Source: Aldrovandia affinis (lineage: Eukaryota > Chordata > Actinopteri > Notacanthiformes > Halosauridae). From it: 64,000 nt of DNA. How positions within the stretch are numbered: the first letter of the stretch is position 1; each line of letters begins with the position of its first letter. A program made the position numbers and the translations under genes. Where the stretch lies: contig JAINUG010000197.1 in assembly GCA_029706075.1 (NCBI GenBank), positions 1,527,009-1,591,008 on the forward strand, written 5' to 3'. This document shows positions 1 through 11,985 of the stretch, piece by piece. Below the pieces are notes generated by a model, which saw only the letters and a program-made list of their open reading frames with translations, was not told where the DNA came from and made no database searches.

Positions 1-1526
1 TACCTATCAATGAAACCTGGCGAAGGACAATTCGAACAGTTGGAGGCCTGTTTTAAAGACATAAAAGACTGGATGTCAGATAATTTTCTATTGCTGAATA
101 CTGATAAAACAGAGATGTTGGTCTTGGGGCCCAAAAACCTCAGAAGAGGGTTATCTGATTTATCTCTTAATCTGGATGGTTGCTCTGTTGCTGCAAGTTT
201 GGTGGTAAAAGACCTTGGTGTTACTATAGATCCTGGTCCCTCATTTGATAGTCACATCAAAAACATTTCCAGAGTAGCCTTTTTTCACCTGAGGAATATT
301 GCCAAAATTAGGGGCTTCCTGTCATTAATAGATGCAGAAAAATTGGTACATGCCTTTGTTACATCTAGATTAGATTATTGCAATGCATTACTGTCTGGCT
401 GTTCCAATGCCTCACTCAGGAGCCTACAACTCGTACAGAATGCTGCTGCAAGGATCCTGACTAGAACAAAGAAATATGAGCACATTAGTCCTGTGTTAGC
501 GTCACTTCACTGGCTTCCTATAAACTATCGTGTAGACTATAAGGTACTCCTCTTAACCTATAAGGTGTTGCATGGACTTGCACCCTCTTACTTGACGGAT
601 CTACTTCATCCGTACAATCCCCACGTTCACTTCGCTCACAAGATGCAGGCAACTTGGTAGTCCCTAGAATATCAAAAAAATACAGCAGGTGGCAGAGCTT
701 TCTCCTATAGAGCTCCTTTACTGTGGAACAGTCTACCCATCTCTGTGAAGGAGTCAGACACGGTCTCAATTTTCAAGTCTAGGTTAAAAACGCATCTCTT
801 TAGTCTCTCTTATAGTCATTAGGTGCAGATGTGGAGGGGGCGTAGCAATAGAGCCTTCTGGTGCAATGAGCTATCCTTACTGTCACCAATCATAAGTGAT
901 GATCCGCCCCTATCAGGACTGCTGATGATGTGGTGGGATGGTCTCTGAGTGCCCTCATGGCTGCGTGCTCCCTGTGCCACTCACCTAATTAGTTATGCTG
1001 CCCTAGATTACTTCTGCTGGTGCAAAAGTGTTATCACTACTCTTCCCCCTGATCCGGTGTGATATTTATCATAGTCATAATTGCACCTTTCCTCTTTTCT
1101 CTCCGGCTTCGTGGCACCTGCCCAGAGCTCACCTGCCCCAGAGTCAACCCCCCACCCCTGCCATGTGTTAGCCGGATGCCGCTGGCCCAGACCCTAGCTG
1201 CTGGTTCCATCCCCCGCCCTGCCCTGGTATCTGGAGGGATGAGGTCCACCCCACTCCTACACTTAGAATGCCCTTCCAGTGGTCTGTTAAGCCACATGAG
1301 CCTCGAGGACTATTTGTGTTGTTTTTCTCTGTATCCCACAATTTTCCAGGAGTTCATCTCGACCGCCTTTTAAGGGGTCAGGGAATAATTTTCCAGTTTC
1401 CTACATTGGCCCCAATGGTTTTCTGTTTTTTTGATTCCCTCTGGAAAATGCCAATTGTGAAGCGCTGTGTGACAACCTGTTTGTAAATGGCGCTATACAA
1501 AAATAAAGATTGATTGATTGATTGAT
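1..1526 (+). mobile_element. LINE (L2-like) 3' portion, cut by window edge
   Basis: This is the 3' part of a non-LTR retrotransposon. It holds the C-terminal region of a reverse transcriptase ORF (10-822), about 650 bp of 3' UTR, and a short ATTG tandem tail at about 1502-1526 just after a GCGCTATAC-like motif. Tandem tetranucleotide tails of this kind are typical of L2-type fish LINEs. The 5' part lies outside the window. Clade assignment is from protein style only (SRLDYCNALLSG, LQLVQNAAARIL). Confidence 0.85.
10..822 (+). pseudogene. LINE reverse transcriptase, C-terminal fragment (frameshifted)
   Basis: Codons 10-660 read as the thumb and C-terminal part of a LINE reverse transcriptase: NTDKTEMLVLGP, then VTSRLDYCNALLSG, LQLVQNAAARILTR and SLHWLPINYRVDYK. 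These are standard landmarks downstream of the RT catalytic motifs. After 660 the frame breaks. The expected ending (LLWNSLPISVKESDT, then LKTHLFSLSYSH and stop) continues in another frame to 822. The catalytic core would lie left of the window. The fragment is not functional as it stands. Confidence 0.85.
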
Positions 1527-1528
1527 AC

Positions 1529-1847
1529 AGGTAACGAGTACTTAATTAGGAGTACTAATTAAGTAAGAGGACTAATCTGTGTGCCTCCTGGTCACATAAC
1601 CGGTCTGTGGGAGCCAGGATTCTTGCTGTTTTGCTAGGGGGTGAAATACTTATTTTCCTCAATAAAACACAAATAAATGTTTAAAATTCATATAATGTGA
1701 TTTTCTGGGATTTTAAAAAAATATTCTGTCTCTCACTGTTAAGATGAACCTACCATGACATTTATAGACCGACCGTTCCGTTCCTTTCTTTGTAAGGGGG
1801 CAAACTCACAAAATCAGCAGGGGGTGAAATACTTATTTTCCCCACTG
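1529..1847 (+). mobile_element. Tc1-like transposon, right-end fragment
   Basis: The segment carries the usual right flank of a fish Tc1 family: an AGAGGACTAATCTG-type stretch, a GAGCCAGGATTCTTGCTG stretch, and two copies of GGGGTGAAATACTTATTTTC, the second ending CCCACTGTA at 1840-1849. CACTG followed by TA matches the end of a Tc1 inverted repeat. No left end or transposase is attached, so this is a fragment lying against the LINE tail. Confidence 0.7.
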
Positions 1848-1851
1848 TATA

Positions 1852-1900
1852 TATATATCCCATCCCACATTCAATAGTGCCAATTGGGATGGGATATATA
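1852..1900. repeat. Perfect 16-bp inverted repeat (hairpin)
   Basis: TATATATCCCATCCCA at 1852-1867 is exactly complementary to 1885-1900, with a 17-nt loop. It starts immediately beyond the TA at the Tc1 right end. It may be a small palindromic insertion or the end of another element. Confidence 0.8.
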
Positions 1901-1929
1901 GCAAAGGTTTGAGTATAAATCAAAGGAGG

Positions 1930-2235
1930 TTATATAATGCCTTTGTCAGACCTTACTTAAGAGTACTCTGTGCAGTTCTGGGCACCACACTACAAGAAAG
2001 ATATGGAACCTCTTGAAAAAGTACAAAGGGCAAATAAATTGGTACCTGGTATGAAAGATAAAAGTTATGAGGAAAGACTTAAGATGCTTAATCTATTCAA
2101 GTTTAGCAAAAGGAGACTAAAGGGGGATTTGATTGAGGTTTTTAAATTCATAAAAGGGACTAACAAAGTGAACTACCAAAGATTTTTTTGGTTGAGTTCA
2201 GTTACCAGAACAAGAGGACACTGGTCGAAATGAAT
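1930..2235 (+). pseudogene. LINE reverse transcriptase C-terminal remnant (CR1-like)
   Basis: The frame beginning near 1970 reads VQFWAPHYKKDMEPLEKVQR, then KSYEERLKMLNLFKFSKRRL and GDLIEVFKFIKG. This is the conserved tail of CR1/jockey-type LINE reverse transcriptases (usual wording: leu-glu-x-val-gln-arg-arg followed by SYEERL). Upstream codons recognisable as VRPYL are in another frame, so the copy is decayed. No endonuclease or catalytic RT part is present. Confidence 0.7.
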
Positions 2236-2404
2236 TGAAGGGTCAATTTTATACTGATATTTTTTTTTTTAGAGCTTGATGCAGTACTGGATATTCTTTA
2301 GACAAAAAATGACACTCCTTGGTAGGTCGAATGGCTTGTTGTCTTCATTATGCATTCTTGTTTGTAACTGCTTGGTGTTTCCGTTATTTTGTCTACCCCC
2401 TGTA

Positions 2405-2440
2405 CTGTCCTGGATAAGAGCGTTTGCATATATATAATAA
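2405..2440 (+). repeat. L2/SINE-type tail fragment
   Basis: CTGGATAAGAGCGTTTGCAT at 2409-2428 matches the 3' tail motif (GTCGCTCTGGATAAGAGCATCTGC) of the L2 element at 38 kb. Only this short tail is recognisable. Confidence 0.4.
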
Positions 2441-5290
2441 ATCTGTCCTTTTGTGGAGAGGGTTGCTGCACACACTAGCATCATCACATCACCCTGAAGG
2501 AGCTGTCCATAGTACGGTCTAGAATCTTTCAGACCAGTTATTCAGCCTATTTTTTTTTTATCTGGTTAAAAGTGTGGTCCATCGTTATGAAATACTTTGT
2601 TGAAAAATTAAAAGCTCAATATTTATTGTTGAACCAAATGTTTTGGTGGGAATTATACTTTATACTGTGTTGTATTTGTGTGTATTGTCATGGCTAAAAT
2701 GACAAGCAAATGTCCCTACTGGGATTAATAAAGTGTAATCTAACCTAACCAAACCTACTGCAATTTCAGAGGCATGGAGTATTATTTGCTGTCCTTGGGT
2801 CAAACGGGCAACCATTTTTCTTAAACCCTTCAAACAATGGAGGGGTGGGGGGTATGTTGTCAATGGGGGAGACAATACATTTTGATTACTTATGCACATA
2901 ACTCATTCAAGTGGAAAGTTATCAATTCAACTTCTTCTTTTTGTGAAACTAATTGTGTATACTGGTAGGTTTTATTTGGACTTGACCATTGTATGTTGAA
3001 CATGCCCATTAAATCATATTCCTTTATTTACAAGTGCACATAGATTCATCCATCACCATTCAATGCATCCAGCCCAGTGCAGGTCTGTTAAAAGAGAGCC
3101 CTGTGTGAGTACAGCACATTAAACATGCTTATGAGTGCATGATTTATGCATGACTTTTACATTAAACAAATATATACAATCTCAGGCAGGTCACACCCGG
3201 TTTAGGCCTTTAAAATAGACTTTTCATAGGTGAAAGCATACTCGACTGTTCAAAGTTCAAATACATCAAAAATGTGTGCAACTGAAATTGAGAAATGATC
3301 CATATATTAAAAAATAATGAATCCATACACCCCAAGCTATGTTCCAAATGGTGCAAGATTTGTTTTCAATACTCAACTAAATATAAAACCAACAAATAAG
3401 TTCTTAACCAAATTGTTTATTATGCATAAACATGTTCCTTCTCTGTCACTCTCTCTCTCACACACACACACACACACGCACGCACGCACACACACACGCA
3501 CACACACGCACACACACACACACGCGCACACACACACATGCGCACACACATTTAAATACATAAAGTTGGAATTCAGCATAGCTCACTTTTGTTGCACATG
3601 CTTTAATAAAATGATACATATATTTACACGGTTTGCTTTTTCCCAGATTTCGGCTACCCACCACATTACACATTTTTCTGAAATCCCCCACACTTAAGAA
3701 CTTCTACAGAAAAACAAAACTCTAAGAAAGAAACCAATATAAAGCATGGGGTATTTGGCCAATACAACACAGTAGTATATGGTTTTCATCAACTACATAA
3801 ATATGGCAGTAACACTGAGTATAGTTTGTAAAGTCTATGTACAAGGTTGGGACATAGGAAAGTCGCCACGTATGCATGTAGACCAACAAGGACATGCCTT
3901 CAGTCTGATTCAATAAGGTAACGTCTCTTTACAACACCAAGGTAAACAGAACAACGCACACATTCCCAAGTTTCCGTAAGGTGCCAAGCTCTGTGACTAG
4001 ATATTAAAACTTGAGAAGAATGCACACTCGTTTTAACGCTGTGAACAACGTCTGGTTTATTTAAGCTATGTGCTGGTTGACGCTTCAACCATACTGCAGT
4101 TCTGATGCCTGCTCTAAAAACTAGTATGGTTCTCAAGACTGGTACGGTTCTAATGGCGGCGGTGCAGTTCATATGATTGCAGTGCGGTCGAAATGTTGAC
4201 CAGCATTCAGATTACATAAAGTAGAAATTGTTGAGGTTTAACATTAAGTGTGTGAATTTTTCTTCTCAGCTTTTGATCTCTACAACACCAAACATGTTAA
4301 AAACAGGGGAATTGTTTTTAAATCCGCTCTTTTTTCCCTCTTCTTCATTTTAAACTGTTCAGGGTGTAGTAGAAAACAAATGAAATAAGGCACAATTAAT
4401 ACTCTGACTAAATGTGGGGATTACAGACTTACAGCTGACTTCTGTGGCATGTAAACAGTTGGAATTGAATTAAACTAATACCTCTTCACTACGGGCTCAA
4501 ACCTCTGGCATTCCCTTTTTCCCCAACAGACAATTCAGCTTTAGTGATTAAAAGCAGTTTTATGGCCGAAGCCACTAAACCACATGGGTACAATCACATT
4601 GGTAACAAACTGAAACACCAGTAGTGCACACAATACTAACACAATGGTAAAAGATAACCAATTGCAGACTTCCTCAATAGGATGGCCGATGCCTTGCCCT
4701 CAACCAGAAATCATCCTTTTTTTAAATTTTTTTTTTTTTGTTTTTTCCCCAACCAGTCTCATTGAATGCTCTGTAAGATTGAAAAATCAAATGCTAAAGC
4801 AAAACGCACGTGAGATGCAAATGACAGAACAATGAAAAAAGAAAAAAAAGAAAAAAAAGAAGCTCTTTCTTCTCTTACCCCTGTCCCCTCCACAAACATC
4901 TATATTGTGGGCTGCCCACCCAACTCCCTGTAACACACTCAGAATGTTGTTTTTAGGAAATTGTATGACAGTGACATTTTAAGGAGAAAATAAAATGTAT
5001 TTATACTTATGTTGGCAGCACAAACCAAACATGTTGAATTAAAATCCACAGAAGAGTTCACACCGCGTTTCCCACCATCTCAGCACAGGATGGGGGTGAT
5101 GGGGGGCGGGTCTGGGCAGTTCAGGGCAGCTGCAGTACCAGACAGAGGGAGAGGAGGGAGTGAGTGAATGAGGGAAGGGGAACAGAGGAGTGAGAACAGG
5201 GGTGGGGGTGGGGCCAGGGTTGAGGAGGCGGGACTGGGGCCGGTGCTGATTGCAGCTGTCTCAGGTCCGAGCTTTGGTCATGTGATCAGA
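2441..5290. other. Non-coding stretch, probably includes pgrmc2 3' UTR
   Basis: No convincing coding sequence. The part next to 5290 must be the 3' UTR of pgrmc2 (minus strand). Candidate minus-strand AATAAA signals read as TTTATT at 4056-4061 and 3416-3421; which is used cannot be told. Translatable runs at 3317-3697 are only the CA microsatellite. Confidence 0.5.
3459..3549. repeat. Imperfect (CA)n microsatellite with CG interruptions
   Basis: About 90 bp of CACA repeats interrupted by CGCA units, preceded by a short CT run. All reading frames over it are repeat artefacts. Confidence 0.95.
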
Positions 5291-5388
5291 TCACTCCTGC
5301 TTAATGTGATCTTTGATGTCCTCCTCGTCTGTGTACTCTGAGGGCTCATCGCCTGGCTTCAGCAGCCGCCCCACGTAGTCGTACTTCT
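5291..5388 (-). CDS. pgrmc2: pgrmc2 exon 3 (C-terminus and stop)
   Basis: 98 nt beginning after a CCTGCAG acceptor. It reads EKYDYVGRLLKPGDEPSEY, then TDEEDIKDHIKQE and a TGA stop at 5291-5293. The acidic tail with SEYTDEED matches the known PGRMC2 C-terminus, which contains SH2/phosphotyrosine-type motifs in family members. Confidence 0.95.
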
Positions 5389-7166
5389 CTGCAGGACACA
5401 GACACAGGGAGAAAGCAGTCAGTCTCCAGGACATAGTCAAAACAACCATGAAATATAAAGGAGTGGTAAACGGTCTTGGAAAGCTGAAGCCGTATCTCTC
5501 TCCCTGGCTTCTGTATGTTCCAGGAACACATTTAAAACTGCCCTGAAGCAGCGGTCAACTACATAAGAAGATATGGATATTTGATGAAGAGAACAGGCTA
5601 TCTAGCCCATCTAGGCACATACATTTGTGTAACATTGTGCAATTTATATTTACATCTAAATAGCTGTACTAAATAGTACATCACAATATAATGTACTTCC
5701 ATGTATTTGCATGCTATATAACCACTGTATTGCAGTATGCATTTCTGTGTTGCATAAATATGTAAAACGTTAACCATATTATTGGGGTGGGGGGGTCCTC
5801 AGCCATAGGGTGGTCATTTTAGATAGCCTTGAGATTTAAGTTTGTGAACCCCTGTGCTGAAGAACATCCTATAGTGCAGGAATCTACATCATCGTGTGGT
5901 AACTGAAGAACTATTACAACAGCACCACCTAGTGGTGTTATGAAGTAGCTTTTTAAGTAGTTAAACTGAACAGAATAGCAAAATTATTAAATCAGGAGAA
6001 AGACAAGGAGTAAGACAAAAGGGATTTTTAATCAAACAATAGTTTTTATACTGGTAGGTTTATCTGTTTAGGTTCTGCATAAGAAAGCACTGTTTGATAC
6101 TTGAATCTTTGTTTACAGTTTTGACTTACAAACTATAAAAAAAAGTTATAATCATAAGTTGGCACAGACATCCTTCTCCAACAATCACCATTCTGTTGCT
6201 CATTGTTCAATTTGCAGACAAATATTTAACCATTTAGACAGAAATGACTATGATTTATTATTATATGACGAAGATAAGGACTATAGATCCTTTATCATGG
6301 CCTCTTGGACACACAATGTCACTACCTTTATCTCTCTGGCTGGCCTTTTAGTTCCACTTACCAAGTTTCCATTGTGTGTGGTGGTAGCTACTTGCAAACA
6401 CATTAATAAGATTAAGAGTTCACTTGAGTGATAAGTGACTACTTATGGTATTTATCCAGTTAATTAATATTTAGCTTGTTATCAACTGTGTAATGTCATA
6501 CTGCCACATAAACAAATGTACATATTGTGAGTCTGACTTGAACTATATTCTGGTGCATTGGTGCTATGAGTAGCATATTTATTTTACTCCAAGGCCATAA
6601 ATATATTTTCAATTACGATTATTATTTTTTCTATGGCAGATTGAAAGTGACCAGTCCAAACTTTTTAGTGCATAAATTACTTTTACCCAATAAAAGATTC
6701 AAATAACTTATTTCAATGCACAATGGTTTTGTGGAATAACTTTTTTTTCTTTCTTTCTTTAGTGGTTAATACCACAACATTAACATTGTGGTTGACCACA
6801 ACATTAAACCATTGATTTACATCCCTACATTAACTGCAGGTTTGTATTGCTTGGACGGGTGATATAAGAAGCTTGTTCTTTGAGCATGGTAGAACATGTT
6901 CTACACAGGACATTCAAGCTTATGTTTCTGTCAGCCATCCCACCTGCTCAGCAAAGCTTAACGAAGTCAAAATGGCCAATCTGACTGGTAAAACCAGATC
7001 AGCTGCACTGCATGCTTGATCTAGTCCCTGCCCTGAAACCTGCCTTCCAGCCCACTGTTTTCTGCAAGAGGTTCTTCAAACTGCTGTGGTGGCTTCTGCT
7101 CTCCAGAAACACAGGCTATTAGTATATTGTGTAATTCTCTGAGCTGGGGGTCCAATCTCAATATAA
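5389..7166 (-). other. pgrmc2 intron 2, unremarkable part
   Basis: Intronic AT-rich sequence with no coding signal I can support. A CTCF-like or palindromic CCACCTAGTGG lies at 5926-5936. Confidence 0.6.
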
Positions 7167-7261
7167 TAGGGCTGTCCCCGACTAAAACAAATCTTGGTCG
7201 ACCAACAGTCGTCTGTTTTTTCCAATATGACACACCCTATTTGTTTTAATAAATACAACTG

Positions 7262-8719
7262 CACTGCTCAAAGAAATGAAGGGAACACTTAAATCACACA
7301 TCACGGATCACGATGAACTAAATATTCAAATTGAAAATCTTTATTGATTACATTGTGTACTTGTAACAAAATGACGTAAGAACAGTCAATGGAAACCAAA
7401 ATCATTAACCCATTGAGGGCCGGATTCAAAATCACACAAAGTAGTATGGCCCCCACGTGCCTGTATGCACTCCCGACAACATCTGGGCATGCTCCTGATG
7501 AGACGGCGGATGGTGTCCTCTGGGATCTCCTCCCAGACCTGGATCGGGGCATCAGTGAGCTCCTGGACAGTCTGTGGCGCTACTTGGCGGTGGCGGATGC
7601 ACCGATACATAACGTCCCAGACGTGCTCAATTGGATTCAGGTCTGGGGAACGTGAGGGCCAGTCAATGGCATCAATGCCTTCGTCATCCAGGAACTGCCT
7701 ACACACTCTGGCCACATGAGGCCAGGCATTGTCCTGCAACAGGAGGAACCCAGGGCCCACTGCACCAGCGTAAGGTCTGACAATGGGTCTGAGGATTTCA
7801 TCCCGGTACCTAACAGCAGTCAGGGTACCGTTGGCTAGCACGTGGAGGTTTGTGCGGCCCTCCAAGGATATGCCTCCCCAGACCATCACTGACCCACCGC
7901 CAAACCGGTCATGCTGGATGATGTTGCAGGCAGCATAACGTTCAACACGTCTGTCACATGTGCTCAGCGTGAACCTGCTCTCATCTGTGAAGAGAACGGG
8001 GCGCCAATAGTGAACCTGCCATTTCTGGTGTTCTCTGGCAAATGCCAATCGAGCTGCACGGTGCTGGGCTGTGAGCACAGGTCCCACTACAGGACATCGG
8101 GTCCTCATGTCACCCTCATGGAGTCCGTTTCTGATACTTTGGTCAGAAACATGCACACGAGTAGCCCGCTGGAGGTCATTTTGTAGGGCTCTGGCAGTGC
8201 TCCTCCTGTTCCTCCTCGCACAAAGGAGCAGATACCGGTCCTGCCGCTGGGTTGTTGCCCTTCTACGGCCCTGTCCAGCTCTCCTCGTGTAATGGCCCGT
8301 CTCCCGGTATCTTCTCCACGCTCTTGAGACTGTGCTGGGAGACACAGCAAACCTTCTTGCAATGGCACGTATGGATGTGCCATCCTGGAGGAAGTGGACT
8401 ACCTGTGCAACCTGAATGGGCTGCTAACAGTAGTGACAAGGGAACTAGCGAAATGCAAAACTAGAGAAAAATCAGTCAGGAAGGATAAGGAGAGAGAAAT
8501 GGTCTGTGGCCACCATCTGCAAAACCATTTACTTTTTGGGGGTTGTCTTGCTGTTGCCTCTCCTGTCCACCTGTTGTCACTTTCATTTGCACCAAAGCAG
8601 GTGAAATTGATTAACAATCGTTTACGCTTCCTAACTAGACAGATCGATATCCCAGAAGTTGAATTGACTTGGTGTTATACTGTGATGATTAAGTGTTCCC
8701 TTAATTTCTTTAAGCAGTG
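7262..8719 (-). mobile_element. Tc1-like transposon, near complete (about 1.46 kb)
   Basis: The inverted ends CACTGCTCAAAGAAATGAAG (left) and CACTGCTTAAAGAAATTAAG (right, minus strand) both run into GGAACACTTAA. The right flank has TA; the left flank is diverged. The whole interior is one transposase reading frame on the minus strand. Confidence 0.9.
7386..8423 (-). CDS. Tc1-like transposase, long open frame without a clear ATG
   Basis: Cut-and-paste transposase of the Tc1/mariner superfamily. The frame is open for 345 codons, from just after a TAG at 8424-8426 to a TGA at 7386-7388. The N-terminal DNA-binding helices read [20 protein letters not shown], then [19 protein letters not shown]. 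The DDE triad is present as [18 protein letters not shown] and [12 protein letters not shown]. In the stretch [11 protein letters not shown], about seven residues that I recall in related copies (an arginine-rich ERVWRRRG-like run) appear to be missing in frame. The stop upstream of the first motif means the usual start is lost, so activity is doubtful although the catalytic triad is kept. Confidence 0.85.
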   Translation of the reverse strand, partial: QPIQVAQVVHFLQDGTSIRAIARRFAVSPSTVSRAWRRYRETGHYTRRAGQGRRRATTQRQDRYLLLCARRNRRSTARALQNDLQRATRVHVSDQSIRNGLHEGDMRTRCPVVGPVLTAQHRAARLAFAREHQKWQVHYWRPVLFTDESRFTLSTCDRRVERYAACNIIQHDRFGGGSVMVWGGISLEGRTNLHVLANGTLTAVRYRDEILRPIVRPYAGAVGPGFLLLQDNAWPHVARVCRQFLDDEGIDAIDWPSRSPDLNPIEHVWDVMYRCIRHRQVAPQTVQELTDAPIQVWEEIPEDTIRRLIRSMPRCCRECIQARGGHTTLCDFESGPQWVNDFGFH

Positions 8720-9828
8720 TATATGCACACTGCGCTTGTCTCATGTTTTACAACTTTCTTAAGTGAATGACAAAAATGAGTAACAATGACTTTATGGAGC
8801 CGGAGTTCAAGATTACCTGAAAAAACAAAAAAATAACTTCTCCGTTCCAAGCCTCCTCTTCATGCTGCCCTTGCAGATTCTGCCGTTGCGCTTGTGAAGT
8901 TGCGGCATGGCCACATAATAGGCTGATGCTTTTATTTAACCACAACCATAACACATTCTAATGCATAGGCTATGTTTTATTTAATTAATTAACCAGGTTG
9001 GTCTCATTGGGATTTAAAATCTATTTTGCAAAGAAATAGGCTAACAAACGAATGATCACACATAGCCTAATGTCTTAAATTGTAGCCTAAAGCTGAACAT
9101 AAAGTGGCTATAGCCTATCGAAAATAACTTACTCGAGTTGGAGACCATCCGATGGCCTACTGTACTTCCCCAGTCATTTCATGTTATGGCACAGGAACAC
9201 TAGCTTGTCCACAGTATTGGAAAACGCGCTTGCAAAGTTTACATTCCACTTTTTTTGGATTGTCCGCGACTAAAACTAAATGCTGCCATACTCCAGATTT
9301 TTTCTTTGACATTATGTTCTTAGGTTATATCGAAATGAGTAATTAAAGTATGCCTATATCACTAATCTTAACTGTAGGCAAATCCTAGGCTACAATTAAA
9401 ATGCACATTTGCGTGCCTAAAACAAGGACACAATGTAGGCTACATGAAAGGGGGTGTTACGCATGTTAGTTATAAATATATAAACCATACAATTTGCATT
9501 TATTAGAAAATTTTACATTTATTCGTTTTGCAGAATTATTCACATTACTATTACCTTAACTGCCTAATATAATTTAAAGAGAACATATATAGGCCTAGCT
9601 ATGTTAAGAGTGAAGGACTGTCACTGCCATACCCGCAGCATCCAGAATGGATTATTCTACTGACAAGCACGCCGAACTGTGGCGCAAATGTAGGTGTCTC
9701 ATGCTGCGTGGAAAAGTATTTTTATTTATTTCGCAGGACTGCTCGACCAAAACAAATCTCGGTCAACCAACAGCCCATCGACCAAACAATCGACCAGTCA
9801 ACTAAATGGGGTCAGCCCTACAATATAC

Positions 9829-10855
9829 CATGTCACTGTGAGCCATGCAAGTCTTTGCATCTGCCTAAACAATGTGGAAAGTATGGGGGTTTTATTGCTG
9901 ACCTTGCCAGGATTACTGTATGATCTAGGTAGTGTCTAGATCAATGTAGTACCCTTCTCTAGCATCTGAATCACCGTGGTGCCCTACCCTGTAGTATCTG
10001 GATCACTGTAGTCTGCTCTTGCCTGTAGTTTTATTTACTACAATCTAGCTTTTTTGACATCTCAAAGCTGCCTGCTTTGAGATGTCTAATATCCTAATCC
10101 AATGATATGTGCTTTTTCCACACTGACGTGATTGCTGGCTGCATCAGCATCACTGCTGTGATGTTAACAGATTTCATGAAAGATTGTCTCCAATTGTGGT
10201 TCTATATAACAGATCCAACTTATGTGACATTATGAATGTGCCAGTTGCCTGCAATTGAGCAGTTTTAGAATTCAAGCTATGTATCCTCAATTCCCATTCT
10301 TAATTCAATGACATTATAGAAAGTCCACTGGCAACATTTTAGTAGGGAAAATCTTTAAAAACATGTAGTGATCATTGTGGCTGGAAGCAGAAGTTGATGG
10401 CTTGACGACCAGAATTCCTGTCAGAAGGGTCTTTTCAGAACGTTGACATATGGACTAAACACAGGTACCTGCTGAGCAGCTGTTTCACACAGAGACAATT
10501 TTTTTCCAGATTCCCTGTGGTTTGCACCGAGTCAAAGGCCTAGCGTTGTCCCTTGGCTAACAAGTACATGTAATTTTAAGTTGTTTGCCTCTGTCAATTG
10601 CACAGCAAGGAGATCATTTGCTGCGCACATAAAATGTAAACACCTGTGTTCCCTGCAGAAACATGACACCAGACAGCCACACTAGCTATTGTGTGATAAC
10701 TATGTGAAGACCATCTTCAGTGTTACACATTCACTGTCTAGGCATGGTCTAGGAAAAGGCTATTTATCAGTTAAAACAAGACCATATTCAATTCATAGAC
10801 TGATACTATTTTTTTGGTCAACCATGACGAGATAACAGAAGTGGAAAATAGGTAC
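9829..10855. other. pgrmc2 intron 2, no gene seen
   Basis: Only the short hairpin at 10056-10086 stands out. Confidence 0.6.
10056..10086. repeat. Perfect 13-bp hairpin, 5-nt loop
   Basis: GACATCTCAAAGC at 10056-10068 pairs exactly with GCTTTGAGATGTC at 10074-10086; the loop is TGCCT. No polymerase III or coding context was recognised. Confidence 0.85.
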
Positions 10856-10859
10856 TGAC

Positions 10860-11985
10860 GATAGGTTCCGTGATCAATCGTCACCAACGTTAATCAATTA
10901 ATCAAGTAAACAATTAATCGATTAATCATATATTTTATTTAAACAGCAAAATGTAGCATATGACAGAGAATACAAAATGCTAGTTTTTTTCTTCAACCAA
11001 AGCTTTATTCACACTTTTGAGACACAGGCCTATTTTAACAGCATAAAACAATAAGAATTATGTTTTGAAATGAAATGAAAACATTCAGTAGGCCTAACAA
11101 CGAAAACAATATTCCTTTTGAAATGAGAAGGGCTATCCGACAGCGGAGGCTTGGCAAATTGGGGGGGGAAGAAAAAAAAAAAGAAGAAGAAAGAAATAGC
11201 CTACCTCCTAACTTTCGAATCCTAACTCATCCCCTTACTGCTTTTTATTTAAGAATATAAGCATATCCACGTGTTCGGGGGTGAGCCGTGTGCACAACCT
11301 GTTTACAGTAAGATAAGCCGCTGAGAACACGCGTTCCGACGGAACTGATGTCCCGGGGATGCATAAATACTGTCGTGCCAAATTTGCAAGTCTAGGGAAT
11401 CTTCCTAATTATTATCGATAATGGTCTTATGCATTATATTTGTCCTTTGCTCAGCACCTAACTAGATGCACATTTTGGATGCAAAACGTAAGATCCTTCA
11501 GCAACCATTAGCATAAGGAAGACGGGTCTCATTTGTTTCCCTGAGGTAGATAAAGTTAACACAATTTGGAACTGAGTTCCCAGATGCTCGTGTGGACGGT
11601 GTGCGATTCCCTAGGCGCTGCTGTTAAAACTGAAACCAGCGAGAAAAACTCAAGAGAAATGCAGAAGTAAGGTTAGGCATGCTAACTAAATTCAAGAGAC
11701 CACGCTATTGTCGGCCGAGGTAATGTTAGGCTATACAAAATATAATAATATAAACAAAAATGTTTTGTCGTTGTAAATATTTTTTTGTGAAATATTGCTA
11801 GATATATTTTATAAAATCAACAAAGTTTTAACTGATGTTTCAAAGCAATATCACACTCTCTAGAGTTCGTACTATTGGATAACTCTGCTGTGCTGTGATA
11901 CATAATGGTTAATTTGATATGCTTGATCAATCAAATTCTTAACGGCGATTAATCGATCATCGATTAATCATTCAAATCCCTAATT
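10860..11985. mobile_element. Probable hAT-like non-autonomous element with ATTAATCGATTAAT-rich ends
   Basis: The right end (about 11905-11985) reads TTGATATGCTTGATCAATC, then GGCGATTAATCGATCATCG and CAAATCCCTAATT. In reverse it begins TAGGGATTTG, a hAT-like terminus. The left zone (10880-10930) has related TTAATCAATTAATC and AATTAATCGATTAATC runs but no clean terminus. A second copy of the right end lies at 20733-20822. Limits are approximate. Confidence 0.45.

Larger units (their letters stand above)
7167..9820. mobile_element. hAT-type element with TAGGGCTG ends, split by a Tc1 insertion
   Basis: The left end TAGGGCTGTCCCCGACTAAA (7167) and the right end, which read on the minus strand begins TAGGGCTGACCCCATTTAGT (9820), are inverted. 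Both are followed by a GGTCGACC/GGTTGACC-rich zone. Flanking 8-mers CAATATAA (7159-7166) and CAATATAC (9821-9828) match at 7 of 8, as expected for a hAT target duplication. The interior has no intact transposase. The Tc1 element at 7262-8719 sits inside and is therefore younger. Confidence 0.8.

Noticed and set aside
3317..3697. Open frame of 126 codons
   Set aside because: Mostly His-Thr from the CA microsatellite; no splice, start or homology support.
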